This document shows, piece after piece, positions 54,440 to 63,015 of a stretch of 64,000 nucleotides of DNA. Positions within the stretch are counted from its first letter, which is position 1, and every line of letters begins with the position of its first letter. The position numbers and the translations under genes were made by a program. The notes beneath the pieces are model-generated. The model did no database searches and had not been told where the DNA came from. It saw only the letters and a list, made by a program, of their open reading frames with translations. The DNA lies in the NCBI RefSeq assembly GCF_001715195.1, contig NZ_MDWE01000002.1, positions 1-64,000 on the forward strand, given 5' to 3'. The stretch is from Rhodohalobacter halophilus. Its GTDB lineage: Bacteria; Bacteroidota; Rhodothermia; Balneolales; Balneolaceae.

Positions 54440-54949
54440 TTAAACAGGATATTCAGCCCTATAAATCGTCGGCTCCATGGAATCCACAAAAAGGATTGTT
54501 TGTCGATCAGGTGCAATTCGGAAGCGAAGAAGAAAGCTTTTTTCAACTTCGGGATATTCGATCAACCGGATGTCTTCCCCGCTGTTGGAGACCCATAAGA
54601 CCGTAACAGGGTTTTGCTCCGCAGTTTGGAGCAGGATGGCAGCTCCCTCCTCATATACATGAATGCCACGGGCGTATGAGAGCTGTGGGATGAACCGCTC
54701 CTGTGTTTTCGCTTCCTGCAGGTATTCCTCATAAACTCCTTTCAGAGCCGGCAGGTCGATAAAATCTTTCTCCCATAGAAGTTCGCCGCTGCCGGAGAAT
54801 TTTTGGAGCCTGGCTTCTGCCTGTTGAAAGGAAAAGATCCCCGACTCATTCACTCCCAAAAACACCAGGTTTCGGACACGTTCAGGAATCTCGCCCCGGC
54901 GGACCATCGTCGCTTCATCTTCGTGAGAACGATCCCGATGCTCTGCCAC
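54440..54949 (-). pseudogene. C-terminal fragment of a 6-bladed beta-propeller gene
   Basis: About 165 residues, less than half the family length. It has propeller-type strands such as NLVFLGVNESGIFSF, ARLQKFSGSGELLWEKDF, VTVLWVSNSGEDIRLIEYP and TILFVDSMEPTIYRAEYPV, but no signal peptide or early blades. Its 5' part is joined, out of frame, to the start of an RND permease gene at about 54940-54949. The fusion marks a deletion or recombination that removed the first half of the propeller gene. Confidence 0.7.
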
Positions 54950-55191
54950 TGCCGGGCAAAACCCTGTACACGGTCCACACCGGGAATGGTACTCAGCACT
55001 GCTTTCAGCCGTTCGTTGATGCGATTTTCGATCTCCCGCGGAGCGGCTCCCTGCCAGTCGGTACGCACCACCAGGTTGGGAGAGTCCACATCGGGAAGCA
55101 GATCCACCGAGAGTTCACTCAGTGCCAGGCTCCCAAAGATGAGAGCCGCCAGAATCAGGATGATTGCCGTTATGGGTCGGTTTAGTAGCAA
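54940..55191 (-). pseudogene. 5' fragment of an RND permease gene
   Basis: 84 codons closely match the N-terminus of the permease at 49515-52607: NRPITAIILILAALIFGSLA, then VDLLPDVDSPNLVVRTDWQG, up to GFARQWQS. There the similarity stops and the frame passes into propeller sequence. Both copies start to match at the same TTG codon, with unrelated DNA upstream. It is therefore a duplicated or relic end of the permease gene. Confidence 0.85.
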
Positions 55192-55444
55192 ATGGGATCG
55201 ATAAAATCTGTCGGTTTAATAAGAGCGAAAGAGATGAGCTTAATACAGCCGGCACATTCATTTTCACTACGATGATATTAGTTTTCAAAAACGAGAACTG
55301 CAAGTATTTATTTCCGTTTCGAATAGAAAGGAGTTTTATAAATTTAGAACTTACTACACACAAACAAGAAAACTCTATTGATAACTATCCCCCTAACATA
55401 ACCCTCTTCCAAATAAAGACCTCTTCTTCGGTAAATAAATCAAC
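55192..55444. other. Gene-free spacer
   Basis: 253 bp, AT-rich. A plus-strand ORF here has no recognisable features and overlaps the fragment next door, so it was not called. No hairpin or repeat was found. Confidence 0.4.
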
Positions 55445-55885
55445 TCATTTTATGAGATATACCGACTTATTTAAGTAAACGATCAAAACTAATAGTAAAA
55501 GTAATCCTTCAACCCCTAAGATTAAGTATGGATTTCCATTAAATATTGCATTACTGCAAGATGACACAGTCCCATAAAACAACGATATCAAAACAGCTAC
55601 TACATTTATAGACACTATAACAAATACAGTCAACACTGAAATATTGAACATTTTTTTTGAATACATTAAACATGCCGAAAAGGTTTGAAGTAATAACATT
55701 GAGTAAACTATTACATTGTATTTATCAACACTATCATTGATTGGATCGTTTAATACAAAACTAATCAGTTCGCTAATGTTTTGATATAATTCGGGAGAAA
55801 CTATTTTCATATAAGCAAAAAACAAAATCAAAAGAGTAAGCATATTTCTTGCTACATACGGCACGATGTTCTTTATAAACTGCAT
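55445..55885 (-). CDS. MauE/DoxX-like membrane protein
   Basis: 146 aa with four hydrophobic segments at about 8-28, 57-78, 83-107 and 120-142. The pattern MLTLLILFFAYMKIVSPELY in TM1, a Cys in SACLMYSK and Cys in TVSSCSN fit the MauE/DoxX-like family, membrane partners of envelope redox or peptide-maturation systems. It begins 17 bp after the stop of the propeller gene at 55903 and ends the operon. Cys residues could be redox partners for the Cys-rich peptides nearby, which is inference. Confidence 0.6.
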   Translation of the reverse strand: MQFIKNIVPYVARNMLTLLILFFAYMKIVSPELYQNISELISFVLNDPINDSVDKYNVIVYSMLLLQTFSACLMYSKKMFNISVLTVFVIVSINVVAVLISLFYGTVSSCSNAIFNGNPYLILGVEGLLLLLVLIVYLNKSVYLIK

Positions 55886-55902
55886 TTAGCTCACCCAAAA
55901 AA

Positions 55903-57024
55903 CTAAAGTTTAAATTTTTTAAGCTTAATCTCAGGACTTACTGAAATTGCGTATACGTCATTACCATCCAACACTAAACTTCTCAAAGGAACATCCAGAT
56001 CAACAGATTCCAGATAGCTAGAAGTTTTTTTATCGAAAATATGAAGTATGGATCCCTCATTTGCTCTATCCGCATCCAAAAAGTCTTGTCTGTTGTTTAT
56101 TTGGAACCCTGAATACACCCCAATTATATAGTCATCATTTACTCCGACTGATACATAGTGTTTGGGAAACATATTTAAAGGAGGACTTATTAAACCACCA
56201 CGTAAACTCGCAGGTAAATCAATTTTAGTTAAATCCGGTAGAGCCCCCATATTAACCGGCTCCTCATTCATGAATATCACATTCCCATCAACATCAAACC
56301 CTATAATCAAAGAGCTATTATTCAATGCTATAAAAGCATTTGAATTACTATCAGTTGCCACATCACCTTGTTTTAATAGATGATTATTTTTTGCCGGGAG
56401 CAACTTTTTAAGTTCTTGATAATATCCATATACAGTTGTATCAGTATCCGTTGACAAATCACTCAATAAACTTACCCCATATGCGAAATGATCAAATGGT
56501 ACTGCTGCCCTGCTGATCAATTTATTTCCATGTAAATATGGAAATGTCTTTAAGGAAACAGATTTTTCATTTACAAAATGACCATCACTAATATTAAAAG
56601 ATAGTATACGACTGGTCTCACGGTCATAAATTAATATTTGTTCATTTTGTATACCTATAACCGTATGACCATCTCTGCTAAACTCCCCCGGGCCTTTTCC
56701 CCAGCTGCCAATGAAATGTGAAAACACTCCATCTACTTTAAATACAGGTAAAGGTTTTTGTGAGCTATTGTCTTGAACGATTAGATAATCATGAAATTTA
56801 TACAATGAGTATGGATTAGCTAAGTTATCAGATGTGACCTCCCATTGTTTCTTAAATTCTAATGGATAACCTTTACTGGTTACAATTTTACCAGTAGGCA
56901 CTACACCCTCCTTCTCTTCTTGATAATTTGACTTTACCAAGTCGGTACTAACATACAAGTTTATTACTAAGAACATGCTAATGATCACACTCAGGCCTGC
57001 CAATATTACTTTTAGTATTTTCAT
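55903..57024 (-). CDS. 6-bladed beta-propeller protein, membrane-anchored
   Basis: 373 aa. N-terminal anchor (about 4-26, KVILAGLSVIISMFLVINLYV) without a lipobox Cys, so anchored by TM rather than lipid. Hallmark HFIGSWGKGPGEFSRDGH at about 111-128, blades such as NEQILIYDRETSRILSFN, and LVLDGNDVYAIS near the end. It lies just downstream of the small secreted peptide gene at 57095 and a 16-bp-stem hairpin. Partner of the peptide by position; biochemical role unknown. Confidence 0.85.
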   Translation of the reverse strand: MKILKVILAGLSVIISMFLVINLYVSTDLVKSNYQEEKEGVVPTGKIVTSKGYPLEFKKQWEVTSDNLANPYSLYKFHDYLIVQDNSSQKPLPVFKVDGVFSHFIGSWGKGPGEFSRDGHTVIGIQNEQILIYDRETSRILSFNISDGHFVNEKSVSLKTFPYLHGNKLISRAAVPFDHFAYGVSLLSDLSTDTDTTVYGYYQELKKLLPAKNNHLLKQGDVATDSNSNAFIALNNSSLIIGFDVDGNVIFMNEEPVNMGALPDLTKIDLPASLRGGLISPPLNMFPKHYVSVGVNDDYIIGVYSGFQINNRQDFLDADRANEGSILHIFDKKTSSYLESVDLDVPLRSLVLDGNDVYAISVSPEIKLKKFKL

Positions 57025-57042
57025 AATTAATAATACTTTACA

Positions 57043-57080
57043 AATAGTAGGTGTCTGTTTTCTTCAGACACCTACTATTT
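57043..57080 (-). terminator. Strong hairpin between peptide gene and propeller gene
   Basis: A perfect 16-bp stem, AAATAGTAGGTGTCTG (57043-57058) with its complement at 57065-57080, six-base loop. The T run after it on the minus strand is weak (TATTTGTAAAG), so it may be a partial terminator or an RNA-stabilising element. Either would allow more peptide than propeller mRNA. Confidence 0.75.
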
Positions 57081-57094
57081 TAATATTATTTTTT

Positions 57095-57307
57095 TCACTC
57101 TAAGACTTGTTCACATGGACCAATAACAACATTTCCTTGAGCCTTAATTATCCACAGTTCAAGGCATGTATTATTACTTGGTGCACAAGTAAAACAGGTT
57201 TCAGACTCTACTGATGCTTCAGCAACCGAGTTAGTAGCTATGACTGTACCTAACGCCAGTACAATGGCTATCAAAATTGAGAAAATTGAAATTTTATCAT
57301 TGTTCAT
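57095..57307 (-). CDS. Small secreted Cys-containing peptide, NVEALA-like
   Basis: 70 aa. The leader MNNDKISIFSILIAIVLALG is a hydrophobic segment followed by SVAEASVES, which resembles the NVEALA-type cleavage region of small Bacteroidota peptides. The mature part (about 38 residues) has four Cys (CFTCAPS, NTC, GPC). A strong ribosome-binding site GGAGG lies 7 bp before the ATG. It is the first gene of a unit with the propeller and MauE-like genes, separated by the hairpin. Function unknown; signalling or bacteriocin-like roles are possible. Confidence 0.65.
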   Translation of the reverse strand: MNNDKISIFSILIAIVLALGTVIATNSVAEASVESETCFTCAPSNNTCLELWIIKAQGNVVIGPCEQVLE

Positions 57308-57605
57308 TTTACCCTCCTTTTTATTAGTAATTAAATGGCATGGTTACTCTATATAAGGTTGCAACCATTTTTAATTCACCTACAAACTGCAAAGGTGTAA
57401 TTCACGGAAAACATTACCAGTAATCGAAGTAATATTATCTCACTAATAATAGTCTAATTTGGGAACCCTAAATAGTCAACCTAAACTGTTATTATTCTTT
57501 ACTTTTATATTTTACTATTATTTTTTTCTGGTAAGCTTTGATTAAATACCTAATTCACTTTTTTTAGAATCCAATATTCACGAGGGTGGATTTTCATTTT
57601 CGAAG
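57308..57605. other. AT-rich promoter region of the peptide gene
   Basis: About 300 bp, very AT-rich, no gene. It should hold the promoter of the 57307 peptide gene. No palindrome over 8 bp was seen by eye. The AraC-type gene lies upstream. Confidence 0.4.
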
Positions 57606-57953
57606 TTATTGCTGATTTTTACTTTTAAAATTACACGCACGATAATATGAAGGAGCATTACCTGTCTGCTTTTTAATAAAATGATACAGTGCTTGTTCAT
57701 CTCGTTTTCCAATTAATTTTGCTATTTCGTAATGACTTTTATCTGAGTTAGCAAGTAACTTTAACGCTTTTCTTACCTTTATCCTTAATAGATAAACTCG
57801 AGGGCGTTTACCGTAATAATTTCTGAAATCTCTTGAAAATAGTTTTGGAGAATCATACCCCATCATCCTACCCCATTCATTCACCCTATCAATTGTATGT
57901 AAGTTATCTTTTAATAACTCAATAGATTTTTTTATCTGATATCTCTCTTTCAT
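57606..57953 (-). CDS. AraC-family HTH regulator, stand-alone DNA-binding domain
   Basis: 115 aa. Essentially only the double-HTH domain: KDNLHTIDRVNEWGRMMGYD with SPKLFSRDFRNYYGKRPRVYL (first HTH and AraC linker), then ALKLLANSDKSHYEIAKLIG and ALYHFIKKQTGNAPSYYR (second HTH). No N-terminal sensor domain, so its activity is probably set by its level or by a partner. It could regulate the adjacent peptide/propeller genes, since it lies 300 bp upstream of the peptide gene on the same strand. Confidence 0.8.
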   Translation of the reverse strand: MKERYQIKKSIELLKDNLHTIDRVNEWGRMMGYDSPKLFSRDFRNYYGKRPRVYLLRIKVRKALKLLANSDKSHYEIAKLIGKRDEQALYHFIKKQTGNAPSYYRACNFKSKNQQ

Positions 57954-58035
57954 CTATCCTAATATTAAATATCAATTCAACATGGACCCTCTAATCTATA
58001 AGAGTGAGATTTTGAGATTTCCTTACAGAGTTATT

Positions 58036-59217
58036 TTAAATTTTAATCAACGTTAAACTACCCTTCACATTCAGTACTACACCACTTTTTGTGACATGTA
58101 TGTTCCTGCCCTGATAAATGGGGAACTCAACATCATCCCCAACTTTATAGAGCTTGGATGCCTCGACATCAAACAGATAGTAGGAGTGCCATTCGCAACC
58201 GTCAAACCCATCAACAAGTGAGATAAATTCTACACCTCTTTCCTCTTTGATTCTCATGAACAACCATTTCTGATCCAATACAGTCAGTTCTGATATTTTC
58301 GAATTGCTTTTATAAACCTCTCCGCTTGTCCATTCCCCGCTATCATTCCGCTCTTCATATTCATATAGCGGCTGTATTAATTCAGGCAGCTCATACTTTT
58401 CAATTAACTCCTGCTCTTCGTCATAAATAAATAAGTAAGGATAGTGATCAATCGTTACGATGGTCTTACCCAGATCAGGGAGCGATCGTACCTTACCCCC
58501 GGATGAGAGAGCGTCTCTGACAACCGGAGCTTTAAAATTGTACACCGGCATGAATGAGTTTTGAACATTTCCATCCATGTCGATTTTATAAATTAAGTTC
58601 TGATTTGCAGAAGTATGCGGATTATCTCCGCCGAACGGTGCGAGGCCTAAATAGAATAAAACCTCTCCATTTGAAGAAACCGAGTAGTTATTGTGCTTCG
58701 TTGGAATCGTTTTTTCATACTCGCAAATAACCTGTCTACAATCAAATACAGATATTTGAAAACCCTGCATGGCAACGTAGGCTTTCCCATCATGGAATGT
58801 TAATTCCTGTGCAAATAGTATATCGCCGGGGCCCCTTCCCTGACTCGCCAAGACCGTATAACTCTCATCGGATAAATCGTACTCTAAAAGCCTGTTATTG
58901 TCTCTCTCAAGAATTAAAACCGTAGAGTGATCTTTTGATACAACATCTATCCGATCGGTGGTTAAAAGATCCAGTTGATTGTTTTGGTCTATCTCAATAC
59001 TACCGGTAAGATAATTGTAAAACGTTCGGATACTTTCGGGAAATTGATCCAGTTCCTCCGAGGTAAGGTCATTAACCTGAAGAAGTTCCGGAGTGAAATC
59101 AGAATAAGGAATTCGGTCCGGCTCCGGATGTTGGGTAACTTCCATTTGTCGTCGATTTTCTCCACAGGAAACTATAAAACAAAGTGTTGTTAAAGCTACA
59201 AGATAGATGCGTATCAT
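58036..59217 (-). CDS. 6-bladed beta-propeller lipoprotein
   Basis: 393 aa. Lipobox CFIVSCGE (Cys18). Hallmark LASQGRGPGDILFAQELTFH near 125; blades at HSTVLILERDNNRLLEYDL, GKAYVAMQGFQISVFD and YPYLFIYDEEQELIEKYELP. Cys pair in FDCRQVIC (about 160) is unusual for the family and may be a disulphide. No small peptide gene lies directly upstream; the next same-strand gene is another propeller 236 bp away, with a CCCCTTACTAGGGG hairpin near 59370 between them. Confidence 0.85.
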   Translation of the reverse strand: MIRIYLVALTTLCFIVSCGENRRQMEVTQHPEPDRIPYSDFTPELLQVNDLTSEELDQFPESIRTFYNYLTGSIEIDQNNQLDLLTTDRIDVVSKDHSTVLILERDNNRLLEYDLSDESYTVLASQGRGPGDILFAQELTFHDGKAYVAMQGFQISVFDCRQVICEYEKTIPTKHNNYSVSSNGEVLFYLGLAPFGGDNPHTSANQNLIYKIDMDGNVQNSFMPVYNFKAPVVRDALSSGGKVRSLPDLGKTIVTIDHYPYLFIYDEEQELIEKYELPELIQPLYEYEERNDSGEWTSGEVYKSNSKISELTVLDQKWLFMRIKEERGVEFISLVDGFDGCEWHSYYLFDVEASKLYKVGDDVEFPIYQGRNIHVTKSGVVLNVKGSLTLIKI

Positions 59218-59453
59218 ATATCAATAATATATTAAAACCGGATTGATAAATTTATTATGTGAGAATCCTGATAAGAAGGCACAAAAGATGAGAATGTTCA
59301 TCAGAATATTGAATAGTCCAACGAACACCCCTCTAAATTTCGTTTCACGTGTCGCTAACGTTCGGAGCCCCTTACTAGGGGAGACTTTTACATTAATCAA
59401 ACTCAGGTAAATAGATAATAAAATTCATCATTGATCATACCTTCATGCATTTA

Positions 59454-60620
59454 CTATACGCCGACCCGATAGATTCGAATTGAATGCCCTTCAACCGGAT
59501 CCTTATGGATTGTGTATATCTGCCTGTCATTTACAAAATGAATGTCATCGTGTACAGAGAGGTAAAATGTGCCTTCCGGCTCGCCTTCCATCGTATATAA
59601 AACGATCTGACTGCCTTCTTTCTTTGTATCCACATGCAGCCAGAAATAGCTTTCAGACACCCAAACATTTAAAAAAGGCGGTTTAACATCCGGTATACGA
59701 TCTTCCAGGGCTCTGCGAACCTCATTTGTGGCATTTCTCAATTCAAATAAAAAATCCAAATCTGATTTTTCCACCACCCGATCTTTTACATGAAGCGGAA
59801 TCTTTCTTTTAAATTCATGATTATCGATATAAATATAGAGTGCAGAGCTGTCGGCTCGGGCTATTACATAACGGTTATTTTTCATCACTCTAAATTGATC
59901 AGAATATTGATATGGAGGCCACCCGAGAATTGTCAGTGCCCCTCCTTCAGACATTCGCACAGCGGGTGTTGGCTTTTTTAGAAGATGAAGAGAATCCACA
60001 AGAACATTCTCATTTGGATCCACGATCGTTACCGGTACCCACCCAAATTCTGCACGATCTGCAATGATGGATCGCAGCTGCTGATTATTCCAGGACTCCC
60101 GGGCATAATATTCTGTTTCAGAACGGGGAGCGATGGTAAGTAACGTTCTCTCCCTGAACGTTTCCGGAAGCCACGATTTACTGTGTCTGTACACATGATC
60201 CTCTCCCCGGCCGAAGAAATCAATCTGTTGAGACATACCTGTATAGCGTACAATCAGGGTGTCATTTACTCCTTTCCGAAGCGAAAAAAATTCCCGTAAC
60301 TCGCCGGGACCTCTGCCCTCTTTAGCAACAGTAGCAATATGTTTGCCTTCTGCATTAAATTGCTCAATTGTCATTTTTCCCCAATCGGCTACCAGCATCG
60401 TCTTATCAGAGAAAATAACAAGGTCACCCAATGCACCCGGTACATATTCAGAACTCTCTCCAATTTCCCTCTCCATCTGAATATCTATTAAATTCAGATC
60501 TTCGTAGTCGATGAGAACTGGTACCGTTTCATCACTGCTGCAACCAAACGATAACAATAAAAATAACCCAATCAGTATGAAAAACTCATGTAAGAAAAGC
60601 CGGGGTTTAAAAACTCTCAT
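59454..60620 (-). CDS. 6-bladed beta-propeller lipoprotein
   Basis: 388 aa. Lipobox LLSFGCSS (Cys27). Hallmark VAKEGRGPGELREFFSLRKG at about 98-117, with blades such as GDLVIFSDKTMLVADWGKMT and NVWVSESYFWLHVDTKKEGS. It lies 90 bp downstream of the Cys-rich double-glycine peptide gene at 60711, the nearest partner. The C-terminus RIYRVGV is the common family end. Role unknown; an envelope receptor or processing partner for the peptide is a reasonable guess. Confidence 0.85.
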   Translation of the reverse strand: MRVFKPRLFLHEFFILIGLFLLLSFGCSSDETVPVLIDYEDLNLIDIQMEREIGESSEYVPGALGDLVIFSDKTMLVADWGKMTIEQFNAEGKHIATVAKEGRGPGELREFFSLRKGVNDTLIVRYTGMSQQIDFFGRGEDHVYRHSKSWLPETFRERTLLTIAPRSETEYYARESWNNQQLRSIIADRAEFGWVPVTIVDPNENVLVDSLHLLKKPTPAVRMSEGGALTILGWPPYQYSDQFRVMKNNRYVIARADSSALYIYIDNHEFKRKIPLHVKDRVVEKSDLDFLFELRNATNEVRRALEDRIPDVKPPFLNVWVSESYFWLHVDTKKEGSQIVLYTMEGEPEGTFYLSVHDDIHFVNDRQIYTIHKDPVEGHSIRIYRVGV

Positions 60621-60710
60621 TATTCATCTGCATAGATAAAATATTAAAATATAATATTCATAGAGATATTAATCCTCTCTGAGCCTTCACCTTCAAACTA
60701 TTGATATTCA

Positions 60711-60884
60711 TTAAATACAGTGCCGATCAAACTGGCAGCACCAATGGGCGCAATTTGAAGAACAACCTCTTTCGCCCGTAGAGCAACAGCACATGTATTG
60801 AACCTGGCACGGATATACAACACAGTCATCATTTATATTTCCACCTATTATATTTTTCATCTCTTCGCGATTTAGTACTTCCAT
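60711..60884 (-). CDS. Cysteine-rich peptide with double-glycine leader
   Basis: Start set at the ATG at 60884, because AGAGGA lies 6 bp before it (an upstream start at 60920 has no site). 57 aa. The leader MEVLNREEMKNIIGG ends in GG, the processing site used by C39-peptidase ABC exporters of bacteriocins and related peptides. The core is 42 aa with ten Cys (including CCC and CC) and few hydrophobic residues. No maturation enzyme or C39 exporter is in the window. It precedes the propeller gene at 59454-60620. Confidence 0.8.
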   Translation of the reverse strand: MEVLNREEMKNIIGGNINDDCVVYPCQVQYMCCCSTGERGCSSNCAHWCCQFDRHCI

Positions 60885-61377
60885 AATTATCCTCTTTACA
60901 TTATATCCAATTTCTCCCACGGATTAATCCACGAGACGGGCATGAATGTTTAATCCCTAAGGAATTATAATGAAAATATTTAGATCCTAAACCCATATTA
61001 TTTTGTGGGATGAGGTTTAATTATTTTTTAGTATGTTGAGGTGATTTGAGATTATTTTGTTTTTTTTTGGAGTGGTGACAAAAATAAAATTAGCCGGTTT
61101 TAGCAGTAAATCATCCCCCAACCCCTTATTCAGACCGGAGACATCCTTTATAGGTGTTCGGAGACATGGTTTACACTTTTATCGCATGATGTTAATTTGA
61201 TTTAGATGAATTGTCATTTACTGCAAAAAGATTACCCCCCTCACTCCCCCCTTGTTAGGGAGGAATTATTATTACCCTACACATACTTTGAGTTCTGAAA
61301 AATCTCTGTGGCCTTCCGTGGTTTCGTTTCACGTCAAATGATGAGATTGGCAAAGTTGTAGTAATTCAAACTCATCA
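60885..61377. repeat. Duplicated upstream region of the peptide gene
   Basis: Most of 60890-61110 is closely similar to 63025-63240: shared blocks include CCAATTTCTCCCAC, GTTTAATCCCTAAG, TAATGAAAATATTTA and GGGATGAGGTTTAATTATTT. It must hold the peptide promoter. Further left, 61300-61330 carries the dispersed repeat CTGTGGCCTTCCGTGGTTTC, and 61230-61265 a decayed hairpin-family copy (CTCCCCCCTTGTTAGGGAGG). No gene seen. Confidence 0.7.
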
Positions 61378-62610
61378 CTATTCCTCAAATTCTATCCGAT
61401 ACCGAACCACTTGCTGCAGGCCGGTTTCAGCATCGGTCTGGCGAGTGTACATGTAGCCGTTTTTTACGACCTCTATCGGCTTATTCCGAGGCCAATCAAA
61501 TTTAGTAATCACTTCACCTGTGTTTTCAAGCACCCACCATTCATAGATATCAAAATTTTCTACGATAGTAGAGACCCAGATACGATTTTCGTTGTCAATG
61601 AGAATCTCATTCATGACAGGCCACACATCCGGCAGGTTCTCAGCTTCACGAATCATTTGCAATGCCATATTATCACCCTCATTAAAATCCAGACGACTCA
61701 TGTCTATTCTTTCATATTTACCGATTAATTCTCTTCTTGTCGTTTGGATGGGATTAAATGAGTGTTCTATACTTCGAACGATTTCTCCGTTTGTAGCTCT
61801 AACGTCAATACGAAATTCATCCGAAAATGCCGTATAGAGGTATCCATCTTCCGAAACTGTAAATATTGATTTGCCATAAAAAGGAAATGCATAGTAGTTA
61901 TATCCTATTCCTTGATGAACCTGGTAAAGATAGGTACGGTCTTTCTGCTCCAATATCGGTCCCCCTACAATTGCACCATTTTGATCGTGAAGGTAGTACA
62001 TAATCTTATTCTCACCTCCTTCAAGGTATTCAGGTGAACGCACCTGTTCATAGGCCACCAAAAATTTCTCATTTTCCAAAGGGTATACACTTCTTGGAAA
62101 ATAGTTTTCCAGTTGTGGGCTGAATTTCTTTTTATCAGATTCTCTAAAAAGCACTCCTCCTGATAATGAATAATCATTTAATGAAAATACCTGCACGTTA
62201 TTAGAGAACATCCATTCGGTACCGGTTACGAACAGTTCATCTTGTTTTGCGTGTATTCGAGTATGCTGAGTAATGTGTGGAAATTCGCCGGGACCCCGCC
62301 CCTGCCGCCCAATAGATGTTTCATAACTCCCATCGTAGTCATAAACATGAATCGTTACATTTCCCGCATCTGCGATATAAACCCGGTTTTCAGAATCCAC
62401 ATCTACATCCCATATCCTACCCAAAAACACCGTATCCGTATCACCAAAAACTTGATCTTTTACAAACCTTATAGTTTGGAATGAAGAGGAGATCATCTCT
62501 TGATTTAAACATCGCCGTATCTCACTTGAAGAACAGTCCGGGTTTTCCAGTGCAAGATCCGTATTAAATAATAAAAATCCCGTTAATATAGGCAGGGTAT
62601 AAATCAGCAT
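61378..62610 (-). CDS. 6-bladed beta-propeller protein, secreted
   Basis: I choose the ATG at 62610 (410 aa): it starts a signal peptide (MLIYTLPILTGFLLFNTDLA) and avoids the hairpin region that a longer frame would include. Hallmark SIGRQGRGPGEFPHITQH near 115; blades such as VDSENRVYIADAGNVTIHVY, DELFVTGTEWMF and DNENRIWVSTIVENFDIYEW. Two Cys after the signal (NPDCSSSEIRRC) may form a disulphide. It follows the second Cys-rich peptide gene across a terminator-like hairpin. Longer than its paralogues by 20-40 residues. Confidence 0.85.
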   Translation of the reverse strand: MLIYTLPILTGFLLFNTDLALENPDCSSSEIRRCLNQEMISSSFQTIRFVKDQVFGDTDTVFLGRIWDVDVDSENRVYIADAGNVTIHVYDYDGSYETSIGRQGRGPGEFPHITQHTRIHAKQDELFVTGTEWMFSNNVQVFSLNDYSLSGGVLFRESDKKKFSPQLENYFPRSVYPLENEKFLVAYEQVRSPEYLEGGENKIMYYLHDQNGAIVGGPILEQKDRTYLYQVHQGIGYNYYAFPFYGKSIFTVSEDGYLYTAFSDEFRIDVRATNGEIVRSIEHSFNPIQTTRRELIGKYERIDMSRLDFNEGDNMALQMIREAENLPDVWPVMNEILIDNENRIWVSTIVENFDIYEWWVLENTGEVITKFDWPRNKPIEVVKNGYMYTRQTDAETGLQQVVRYRIEFEE

Positions 62611-62684
62611 TATGTCAAGGTTACAATCAAAATATTGTCGATTAATAGTAATATTACATCTAACTATACATTGCATTACTTGTT

Positions 62685-62731
62685 TAAAAATAAGAATATG
62701 ACCCAACCTTTTTGAAGTGGATCATATTCTT
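62685..62731 (-). terminator. Hairpin with T run after the second peptide gene
   Basis: AAGAATATGACCC (62692-62704) pairs with GGATCATATTCTT (62719-62731), 12 of 13 bp, and on the minus strand is followed by TATTTTT. It lies between the peptide stop (62776) and the propeller start (62610), as in the 57 kb unit. Confidence 0.75.
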
Positions 62732-62775
62732 TCAACCAAGTTTTAACTATATGCTATTTAATTTTAATATTATCA

Positions 62776-63015
62776 TTAAATACAAGTACAAGTCCAACCT
62801 GTATCGTGTGCCCCGCACATAGGCCAAACACTTTGTATTGAACAATCACTTACATAACCTTGACAAACTTCGTTTTGACAATTACCACATGTTAAATAAC
62901 AAGAACCCTCTCCGGGTTCCAGTTCTTTTGGATCATTTCCACCAGCCATTATATTCTTCATTTCGCTTCGCGTTTCTACACTTCGTTACGAATCTTCGCG
63001 ATTTAATACTTTCAT
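62776..63015 (-). pseudogene. Second Cys-rich double-glycine peptide, leader broken by an in-frame stop
   Basis: The true leader start is at 63015 (AGAGGAT 5 bp before ATG): MKVLNRED-S, then TAA (62986-62988). The same frame resumes as SEMKNIMAGG and a 53-aa core with eight Cys (SCYLTCGNC, EVC, SDC, MC, TCTC). Against the sister leader, 30 extra bases carry the stop. They hold the palindrome TTCGTAACGAA and are flanked by CGCGAAG repeats. A reinitiation start at 62961 (MKNIMAGG) would give a peptide with an 8-residue leader. Pseudogene or altered expression. Confidence 0.65.

Noticed and set aside
62611-62706. Upstream 32 codons of the 61378 propeller frame
   Set aside because: They run through a terminator-like hairpin, and the internal ATG begins a proper signal peptide.
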